Positions 1 through 4,993 of a DNA stretch of 5,491 nt are shown piece after piece (positions within the stretch are counted from its first letter, which is position 1; every line of letters starts with the position of its first letter). The notes below the pieces were generated by a model, which ran no database searches, had not been told where the DNA came from, and saw only the letters and a program-made list of their open reading frames with translations. The stretch spans positions 1 through 5,491 of the forward strand of contig DOZQ01000133.1 of the NCBI GenBank assembly GCA_003517915.1, written 5' to 3'. Made by a program: the position numbers and the translations under genes. This DNA is from Oscillospiraceae bacterium (GTDB taxonomy: Bacteria; Bacillota; Clostridia; Oscillospirales; Acutalibacteraceae).

Positions 1-16
1 CGGTCAGACCGTTTTT
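1..16 (+). terminator. Possible short terminator at the window edge
   Basis: CGGT (1-4) and ACCG (8-11) form a 4-bp stem with loop CAG, followed by five Ts (12-16). If As lie just outside the window they would lengthen the stem and make a bidirectional terminator. A competing 8-bp stem (11-18 with 22-29, loop ACC) uses the same T-run. The window edge prevents a firm call. Confidence 0.25.
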
Positions 17-111
17 ATACCATAAAAACCGCGGATTTGGGAGTGAGTCACGGACAAGCATGAAAAACTAACATCAAAAATCAACCCTGAAAATAAGGCA
101 ATATCAAAGCA

Positions 112-128
112 GGCGTCAGCAAGACGCC
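112..128. repeat. Small GC-rich stem-loop
   Basis: GGCGTC (112-117) and GACGCC (123-128) form a 6-bp stem with the loop AGCAA. No T-run follows on either strand, so it is not a terminator by itself. It is the first of three stem-loops within about 105 bases. Confidence 0.5.
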
Positions 129-143
129 ATGCGGAATAACCGC

Positions 144-177
144 CTTATGCTTGTAGCGAAGAAGCTTGCGGCATAAG
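144..177. repeat. Stem-loop with 7-bp arms
   Basis: CTTATGC (144-150) pairs with GCATAAG (171-177) around a 20-base interior that includes a competing short pairing, GCTT (149-152) with AAGC (162-165). It lies 6 bases from the strong 184-217 hairpin. The role is unknown; it may be part of a dispersed intergenic repeat or a structured transcript end. Confidence 0.45.
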
Positions 178-183
178 CAAAAG

Positions 184-217
184 CGGACAGGAAGCGGGTT
201 GCTCTGCTTCCTGTCCG
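184..217. terminator. Strong hairpin, probable terminator of the transporter operon
   Basis: CGGACAGGAAGC (184-195) pairs perfectly with GCTTCCTGTCCG (206-217) across a 10-base loop. On the minus strand the hairpin is followed by CTTTTGC, on the plus strand by AATGTTTTAT, so both T-tracts are short and either direction is possible. For the minus-strand operon it lies about 270 bases past the permease stop, and only about 100 bases once the 164-bp element is subtracted. That fits an original operon terminator pushed away by the insertion. No other terminator is seen between it and the permease. Confidence 0.55.
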
Positions 218-232
218 AATGTTTTATGGGGT

Positions 233-252
233 GTTAATTTTTAAAATTTAAC
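233..252. repeat. AT-rich near-perfect palindrome
   Basis: The 20 bases run from GTTAAT at the left to TTTAAC at the right and are self-complementary in 9 of 10 base pairs. It could be a weak hairpin, part of the transcript end, or a regulator site. No promoter or gene next to it supports an operator role, so only the symmetry is claimed. Confidence 0.4.
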
Positions 253-311
253 AATAATGCGGTTGCCGATATATAGAGTGCAAAATAGGGGAGGTTCACT
301 TTTTATAATAC

Positions 312-332
312 TAGGTGGTGTCGTCACAAGAT
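312..332 (+). repeat. Left terminal inverted repeat of the MITE-like element
   Basis: It starts TAGGTGGTGTCGTCA and matches the complement of 455-475 at 20 of 21 positions; the single difference is C at 327 against T in the partner. Similarity stops after position 332, which sets the length of the repeat. Confidence 0.85.
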
Positions 333-383
333 ATAAATTACATATTTTCGTTTGATTTTTTGTTTTTTCAGCTTGTCCTTCTC

Positions 384-401
384 GCTTTACGTCAGTAAAG
401 C
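384..401. repeat. Internal stem-loop of the MITE-like element
   Basis: GCTTTAC (384-390) and GTAAAGC (395-401) form a 7-bp stem with the tetraloop GTCA, near the centre of the 312-475 element. A central hairpin between terminal inverted repeats is common in miniature elements; whether it has a function is unknown. Confidence 0.6.
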
Positions 402-454
402 TTCGTCGTCCGCACTAAAAATCCATAAAAATCATCCTGAAAATCTGCAAATTC

Positions 455-475
455 ATCTTATGACGACACCACCTA
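455..475 (-). repeat. Right terminal inverted repeat of the MITE-like element
   Basis: Its complement begins TAGGTGGTGTCGTCATAAG and pairs with 312-332. Its outermost TAG also provides the stop for a three-codon reading frame that follows an AGGAGG at the end of the permease gene. Confidence 0.85.
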
Positions 476-485
476 ATACGCCATA

Positions 486-2885
486 TTACCTCCTCGTCTC
501 TTGTCTCTTTACGCCTAAAACTCCAAATGCTGCGGCCGACGCAGTCAATGCGCCGTATATTATCAGAAGCATGCTTTCTTGCCGTGCTAACAGCGCACCG
601 GCATTAAAGAAAGGAGTAAAGCTAATATATGCGCACCAGTCGATTCCCGCCAGAGTGAGGATTACCGGAAGGGCAAGCAGCAAAGCGCATATAAGAAGGG
701 TGTATATTCCATGCTTTATCAACCGGGAAAGCCTCAAAATCAACACCACGGTCGCGGTGGCGGAAAGCAGTTTTGCCATAAATACAAATGAAGTAATCGC
801 AGCAAGATTAATAAAAGAAGGAATGTGTGAAAATATCGGTAAACTACGTGCCGATGCCGTCAAGCCTGAAATTCCGTAGTTGTTTCCGACTTGGATGATA
901 GCAGGCAGCAAAGTGACGGCGGCAATTAACACCATAAATCCGGTGCTTATCAGTGATTTTACTCTATTGGTGTGTTCACGCCCCAATACCGTGGTACCAA
1001 TCAGCTTACTTGCTCCCCTGGTATCTTCCATTGGAAAAATATTATAGCAGCACAGAATCAGCATAAGGCATATAGTCATAAGTTCTGCGGTACTGCGGCT
1101 TTGTCCGGTATCAAGCAGCTCGAGAACACCGGTTTCATAAACCATCTGCGCGCCCGGCGTATTTTTAACATGCTCATACTGACCGAGTACACGCTGAAAT
1201 CCGTTCTCTTTACCAAGTGCCCTCTCAATAGGTAAACGCAGTTCATCCGCCTGAGTGCGCGTAATCACGTTTTCACTTAGCTGTGTTTCTATGCTGTTCA
1301 GTTTGGCTTTGAGTTCGTCAAACCTACTTTGTTCTGCTTCGATATATGCCGCTGTTTCATCGGTGACAGACCCATCAAGCTGCTGCATATAAGACTTATA
1401 GACCATTTCATCAGGCGATAAATAATGGTGAGCGTTTATCGCCTGATAACCCGTCAGAAGAAAAAAAACCGCTAATAAAACAGCCGCTTTGTTTATCCAT
1501 AAAGCCTTATATAACTCGTGCCGCCACACGCTTTTGCCCATGCGCTTTTGCCGCCGTGTGTACGCCGGGATTTTAATCCGGAATGAGGAGACCGCGCCTC
1601 CGCGTTTTGTGGCAAATACCGCCGTACTTATTACGATAAACGCGCATATCAAAAATACTGTCACACCGCATCCCACCGTAAACAGTGCCACAGCATGGTC
1701 GAACAAATCCAGATTCAAATAAAGTCCCAGCAGATCCTGCGCACTGAAAAGTCCGAAAAAATTTATATATTTCAGTATAGTCACATCGCTGTTGGCAGGT
1801 ATAAAACTGTAAAGCGCGAAGCTGCCCGCTAAAATCAACGCACAGATCAAAAACGCGGACGAGCTTTTGCGCATAACAACCGAAATCAGCATGACAAGCA
1901 GGCCGATGAGGAAACAGATAAGCCATTTCATCAAAAGAAAAACGAGCAAAAAAGTTCCGACAGAAATACGCATAGAACTTCCCATAAACGCTCCGACGGA
2001 CTGTATGCTTCTGGACAGATCGCCCAGCCCGACTGAAAAATTATAAAATAATATATTACCGCCGTAAAGCACCAGCGTGGCGCCTCCCGTTATAATCGCA
2101 AGCACCGTGATTTTTGCCGCCATTGTCTTTACTCGTCCGCCGGCGGTGGATTTCACGAGAGAAAACAGATTTTTGTTTTTTTCCTCATACACCATTATAA
2201 AGGAGAAAACAAACAAAAACAAAAACGCGAGACCGTCGGTAACCTGCGAAGAAACGGCTGACGTTACACCGTGCGAAACATCATATGTTATGACGGTATC
2301 TTCCATCCCGGCGTAATCTGACGCCGTTTTTTTTATGTTGTCGCCCGAAAAGCCGCCGGACGCGCCGCTTCCTGCGAAGATGGAAACGCCGGATAATGTA
2401 TCCGACTTTTCTCTGATCTCTTTGAGATAATCCGGATATCCGGCAAGCCTAGCCATTTCCTCATTGAGCTTTTGAGAAAACGCCGCTTCCTGCATGAGCG
2501 TCTGCGTGTACCGCAAATATCCACCGGCCTCCCATTTAGACAAATAGCGGTTATATGCGTCCATATCCTGCTTTTTTATATTTTCCGCCATCGCGTCGCC
2601 CTGCTCATTTTGCCAGGATTCATAGCGTTTGACCTTTTCGACGGTTTCAATCCCCTTGATATCCTCAGCGTACCGCCGGACAAAATCCGGCCTTTCGTCG
2701 TTTGGCAGTCTTGCTAAATCCTGACGGAACAAACGGTATGCCTGAGACGGCGGGGTGGTTTCATCGGCCCTGCCCGAATACCAAAGAAAGAAGACGTTGA
2801 AAGTAAGCAGCGACGCAAGAATTACTATAAACATCCGGTGATCAAGTATTTTTTTAAGTTCATGAGGAAAAATTTTAAAAAACAT
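486..2885 (-). CDS. ABC transporter permease, duplicated ABC-2-like protein with two large extracytoplasmic loops
   Basis: This 799-residue integral membrane protein would form the channel driven by the adjacent ATPase. It consists of two similar halves. Half 1 opens with FKIFPHELKKIL (3-14) and half 2 with VWRHELYKALW (453-463). Each is followed by a first membrane helix (about 18-36 and 466-482), a long charged, helix-rich extracytoplasmic region (about 37-215 and 483-598), and then about five more helices. Just after the second helix, both halves carry a matching stretch: EEKNKNLFSLVKSTAGGR (234-251) and EDTRGASKLIGTTVLGR (620-636). Later helices lie near 257-281, 308-337, 343-363, 398-424, 643-664, 692-718, 724-747 and 770-792. 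The total is about 12, enough for a complete translocation path in one chain. Both loops are rich in Glu/Lys/Gln, suggesting helical hairpins or coiled coil; residues 170-182 are Gly/Ser-rich. An ABC-2 type exporter or envelope-remodelling role is likely; the substrate is unknown. The final codons include an AGGAGG with no real gene after it. Confidence 0.88.
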   Translation of the reverse strand: MFFKIFPHELKKILDHRMFIVILASLLTFNVFFLWYSGRADETTPPSQAYRLFRQDLARLPNDERPDFVRRYAEDIKGIETVEKVKRYESWQNEQGDAMAENIKKQDMDAYNRYLSKWEAGGYLRYTQTLMQEAAFSQKLNEEMARLAGYPDYLKEIREKSDTLSGVSIFAGSGASGGFSGDNIKKTASDYAGMEDTVITYDVSHGVTSAVSSQVTDGLAFLFLFVFSFIMVYEEKNKNLFSLVKSTAGGRVKTMAAKITVLAIITGGATLVLYGGNILFYNFSVGLGDLSRSIQSVGAFMGSSMRISVGTFLLVFLLMKWLICFLIGLLVMLISVVMRKSSSAFLICALILAGSFALYSFIPANSDVTILKYINFFGLFSAQDLLGLYLNLDLFDHAVALFTVGCGVTVFLICAFIVISTAVFATKRGGAVSSFRIKIPAYTRRQKRMGKSVWRHELYKALWINKAAVLLAVFFLLTGYQAINAHHYLSPDEMVYKSYMQQLDGSVTDETAAYIEAEQSRFDELKAKLNSIETQLSENVITRTQADELRLPIERALGKENGFQRVLGQYEHVKNTPGAQMVYETGVLELLDTGQSRSTAELMTICLMLILCCYNIFPMEDTRGASKLIGTTVLGREHTNRVKSLISTGFMVLIAAVTLLPAIIQVGNNYGISGLTASARSLPIFSHIPSFINLAAITSFVFMAKLLSATATVVLILRLSRLIKHGIYTLLICALLLALPVILTLAGIDWCAYISFTPFFNAGALLARQESMLLIIYGALTASAAAFGVLGVKRQETRR

Positions 2886-3606
2886 GCATATCCTCCTCAC
2901 CGAACAGCGTAAGATACACTTCCTCCATACTCTTTCCCGGAGCGTATTCCGTAACCAGCCGCGAAGGAGAACCCTGTGCGATCACATCACCTTTTTTCAG
3001 CAGAATGATTTCCTTCGCGATACTTTCTATATCCGAAACCACATGAGTAGCGACCAGCACCACTTTATGCTCGGCAATACGTGCAAGCATTTCACGCACG
3101 CGGATCCTCTCTTTGGGGTCAAGACCCGCTGTGGGCTCATCCATTATAAGCAGCTCCGGTTTGCCCAGCAGTGCCTGCGCGATCAGGATACGCTGCTTCA
3201 TACCGCCGGAATAGGCCGAAAGCTTTTTGCTCAGTTCTCCGCTCAGATTGACGGCTGCTGCGGCGCGTTCTATTTCATCAGCCGTTTCTTTTTTTGGTAT
3301 TTCTTTGAGCGCCGCCATATAGTCGAGAAAACGCCGCCCAGTGAACATATCGTAAAGACCTTGCTGCTGGGGCGCATAACCCAATACGCGGCGAAAATTC
3401 TTACCCAGTTTGCGGGTCTCCTCGCCTTTCCACAGCACATAGCCGCCATCAGGTAAAAGGTTATCGGTGATGATGTTCATCAGGGTGGACTTACCTGCGC
3501 CGTTCGGCCCTAAAAGCCCGTACACACCGGGATTCATTGACAGGGTGATCACGTTTAAAGCGACTGCCTTTTTGTATGACTTTTTAATATTGATCAGTTT
3601 CAGCAT
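2875..3606 (-). CDS. ABC transporter ATP-binding protein (ABC-2 / drug-exporter type)
   Basis: This 243-residue cytoplasmic ATPase would power the membrane protein encoded next. All nucleotide-binding motifs are present in order: Walker A GPNGAGKST (33-41), Q-loop around YAPQQQGLYD (77-86), signature YSGGMKQR (132-139), Walker B LLIMDE (152-157), D-loop GLDP (161-164) and switch histidine His188 in VATHVVSD. Length and motif spacing are normal for single-domain ATPases of the CcmA/BcrA-like class that pair with ABC-2 permeases. The signature reads YSGGM instead of LSGGQ, a variation seen in this class. Nothing suggests loss of activity. The ATG is supported by an AGGGGTGA site overlapping the preceding stop. 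The 3' end overlaps the permease start by 11 bases, so the two are probably made together. A homodimer serving one double-length permease is the simplest stoichiometry (inference). The substrate is unknown. Confidence 0.95.
   Translation of the reverse strand: MLKLINIKKSYKKAVALNVITLSMNPGVYGLLGPNGAGKSTLMNIITDNLLPDGGYVLWKGEETRKLGKNFRRVLGYAPQQQGLYDMFTGRRFLDYMAALKEIPKKETADEIERAAAAVNLSGELSKKLSAYSGGMKQRILIAQALLGKPELLIMDEPTAGLDPKERIRVREMLARIAEHKVVLVATHVVSDIESIAKEIILLKKGDVIAQGSPSRLVTEYAPGKSMEEVYLTLFGEEDMHVF
2892..2897 (-). promoter_or_regulatory. Ribosome binding site that sets the permease start
   Basis: AGGAGG lies 6 bases before the ATG at 2883-2885, inside the last codons of the ATPase gene. A GTG in the same frame at 2898-2900 sits immediately upstream of this site and has no comparable site of its own. 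The ATG is therefore the preferred start, giving 799 residues and an 11-base overlap with the ATPase gene. Confidence 0.8.
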
Positions 3607-3612
3607 ATGTAA

Positions 3613-3620
3613 TCACCCCT
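3613..3620 (-). promoter_or_regulatory. Ribosome binding site of the ABC ATPase gene, overlapping the lipoprotein stop
   Basis: AGGGGTGA lies 6 bases before the ATG at 3604-3606, and its AG is part of the TAG stop codon of the lipoprotein gene (3619-3621). Stop and binding site therefore share bases, which favours translational coupling and co-transcription. Confidence 0.7.
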
Positions 3621-4920
3621 ATTCTTCAATAGGCAGGTAATTTGCATTGCCCGATAAATAATCCTCTTTTTTGATCAGCGAAAAAATCTCCGATTCAATA
3701 TAGTCCTGCCAGACACCTACCCAGTCCACAAACTCCCTCGCCATTTTATAGCCGGAAGTCACCAGAAAATAATCTCCCCACTCGGCCATTATTTCGATCG
3801 GCGATTGATCTTCAATGCCAGAAAGATACAGGCCGACCTGCCCCGTTTCCCCGGTCGAAGGGTTTATAAAATAATTGTAAATTCCCTCTCCGTAAGGAGG
3901 GATACAGATAATCGTTCCCGCGTGAAAAGCCATGATTTCGGGAACAAACTCGGCATTTTGGGGCAAAGTGGATGTCTCGCCGCCGGAAAGGTCAATAGCA
4001 TATATTTTTTTGTCCTCAGGCAGGGCGTAATATACAAAACCGTCACCAACCGTATATGCATAGGTGTCGCCGATCGACGCGATTTCTTTCGTGGATGCGT
4101 CCGTTGTATCATACGCGAAGAAAGTCAGTCTGCCGCCTTTTCGTTCGCTGAGGATGATTTTGGTTTCATGTGTGCCTGCGATTGTTTTGTCGGTTAAGTC
4201 CAAAACTATTTCCGCGCTGCCGTTTGTCAGGTCGATTTTTAAAAGCCTGCTGTTCAAGTCGCTTGCTGTTCCAAACTCAGCGCCTGTCTCCGCATCTTTT
4301 TCTACCGTCATGACCGAAACATCGGCGTAAAGTACGCCGCCGCCGAACACAAAATCTCTCAGCCATTCTATACCGGATTCAAGAGCATACAGCATGCGTT
4401 TATTCCGTCCGTCAAGATCGCTTTCAAATAGTCCCGGAACTATAGTCGTACCGTCCCTTGAACTGGCGTTTGAAAGCCGGTAAAGCTTGCCGTTCCATGT
4501 AAAAAGACCCTGTGCGCCGCGTCCGTTCATATAGGATGTACAGCTTTCATCGCCATGGGAGCAATCCGCTTTGCCGCATAGGTACACCTGCTTTTTCGTT
4601 TTATAGTCGATATACATCAGATTTTCATAATCATCGCCGGCATTAGCTGTAAAATGTGTATTTTTATAAAAATAAAAACCTTCATCTGTTCCATACCGTC
4701 CCATCATCTGGCTTACATGCTTAAGAGAACCGCCGCTCTCACCCGGTGTCTCGGGTTGCTCCGTTTTACTGCTGCCGGATTCTTCCGGCGAAGAGGAGGC
4801 TCCCGGTACTGAGCTGCTTCTTGTTCCGCTTTGTGCAAAGCTGCTGTTACTTTGCGGGAAACATCCTGCCAGCGATGCGCTCAGGCATAACACCAACATA
4901 ATTGTTAGAAATTTTTTCAT
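3619..4920 (-). CDS. Secreted lipoprotein with Cys/His motif and beta-propeller-like domain
   Basis: The product is a 433-residue predicted lipoprotein. It begins MKKFLTIMLVLCLSASLAGC, a type II signal peptide with lipobox LAGC and the acylated cysteine at residue 20, so it should be anchored on the outer face of the membrane. Residues 21-64 are a low-complexity Ser/Gly/Glu/Pro tether. The rest is beta-rich, with repeated aromatic and Gly/Asp strands such as DGFVYYALPEDKKIYAIDLSGG, as in YWTD-like or DUF5050-like propeller proteins. No catalytic site is evident. Cys115, Cys120, His122 and Cys127 form a CX4CXHX4C cluster, and the C-terminus contains SLIKKEDYLSGNANYLPI. From memory, both motifs recur in clostridial lipoproteins of unknown function. 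The start is chosen from the signal peptide and the AAGGAG site; an in-frame extension to 5013 would bury the signal. The gene ends 12 bases before the ATPase start. It may be a substrate-binding or sensing partner of the transporter (inference); the exact family is not certain. Confidence 0.88.
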   Translation of the reverse strand: MKKFLTIMLVLCLSASLAGCFPQSNSSFAQSGTRSSSVPGASSSPEESGSSKTEQPETPGESGGSLKHVSQMMGRYGTDEGFYFYKNTHFTANAGDDYENLMYIDYKTKKQVYLCGKADCSHGDESCTSYMNGRGAQGLFTWNGKLYRLSNASSRDGTTIVPGLFESDLDGRNKRMLYALESGIEWLRDFVFGGGVLYADVSVMTVEKDAETGAEFGTASDLNSRLLKIDLTNGSAEIVLDLTDKTIAGTHETKIILSERKGGRLTFFAYDTTDASTKEIASIGDTYAYTVGDGFVYYALPEDKKIYAIDLSGGETSTLPQNAEFVPEIMAFHAGTIICIPPYGEGIYNYFINPSTGETGQVGLYLSGIEDQSPIEIMAEWGDYFLVTSGYKMAREFVDWVGVWQDYIESEIFSLIKKEDYLSGNANYLPIEE

Positions 4921-4957
4921 AAAAAAATCACTCTCCTTACAGATTGTAAGGAGAGTG
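4921..4957 (-). terminator. Terminator-like hairpin in the kinase-lipoprotein gap (possible attenuator)
   Basis: Read on the minus strand, CACTCTCCTTAC (4957-4946) and GTAAGGAGAGTG (4940-4929) form a perfect 12-bp stem around a 5-base loop. One A and then seven Ts follow, directly abutting the lipoprotein ATG. Stem plus T-tract is the layout of an intrinsic terminator. The downstream genes still look like part of the same cluster, so partial termination or conditional read-through is more likely than a full stop. The 3' arm also contains the lipoprotein Shine-Dalgarno, so folding would hide it. The structure is seen directly; the regulatory role is inference. Confidence 0.7.
4933..4938 (-). 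promoter_or_regulatory. Ribosome binding site of the lipoprotein gene, inside a hairpin arm
   Basis: AAGGAG lies 12 bases before the ATG at 4918-4920. It supports this start over a TTG at 5011-5013 in the same frame. The spacing is slightly long because the T-tract lies between. All six bases are in the 3' arm of the 4929-4957 stem, and the 5' arm (CTCCTT) resembles the anti-Shine-Dalgarno of 16S rRNA, so ribosome access depends on the hairpin being open. Confidence 0.65.
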
Positions 4958-4993
4958 TAATTTATAAAAGTCAACAAACCGTCAAAGAAGATT

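Larger units (their letters stand above)
1..311. other. Non-coding stretch beyond the operon, rich in hairpins
   Basis: No reading frame here combines a start, a ribosome binding site and a protein-like product. Plus-strand frame 1 is open from the edge to a TGA at 61-63, but 20 codons without context are not enough to call a gene end. The stretch holds stem-loops at 112-128, 144-177 and 184-217, an AT-rich palindrome at 233-252, and a short hairpin with a T-run at the left edge. With 312-475 it forms a 485-base region without a gene. Confidence 0.6.
312..475. mobile_element. MITE-like non-autonomous element with 21-bp terminal inverted repeats
   Basis: The ends are near-perfect inverted repeats: 312-332 begins TAGGTGGTGTCGTCACAAG, and 455-475 is its complement with one mismatch in 21. 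ATAC flanks both ends (308-311 and 476-479), and the match can be read as TAATAC (306-311 and 474-479) if the element is taken to end at 473. Alternatively, the TA at each extreme could be a TA target duplication of the IS630/Tc1-mariner kind. The 164-bp interior has no open frame able to encode a transposase, so mobilisation would need one in trans. It begins 10 bases after the permease stop, separating it from the likely operon terminator. The family cannot be named from this sequence alone. Confidence 0.8.

Noticed and set aside
1..61. Minus-strand gene starting at the ATG at 59-61 and leaving through the left edge
   Set aside because: No Shine-Dalgarno precedes it, an in-frame TAG lies just upstream, and 20 codons are too few to judge.
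1..63. End of a plus-strand gene entering from the left edge, frame 1, stop at 61-63
   Set aside because: Only 20 codons are visible, frame 3 is similarly open, and the stretch contains hairpins more typical of intergenic DNA.
304..309. Perfect TATAAT on the plus strand as a promoter -10 box
   Set aside because: No TTGACA-like box lies 15-19 bases upstream and no plus-strand gene follows; such hexamers are expected by chance in AT-rich DNA.
352..879. Plus-strand open frame of 175 codons
   Set aside because: It starts inside the MITE-like element and runs antisense through the permease gene. It has no ribosome binding site and its product shows no recognisable domain.
2884..3456. Plus-strand open frame of 190 codons
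   Set aside because: It is antisense to the ATPase gene, whose complete set of nucleotide-binding motifs proves the minus strand is coding; the plus product is rich in His/Phe/Arg with no domain.
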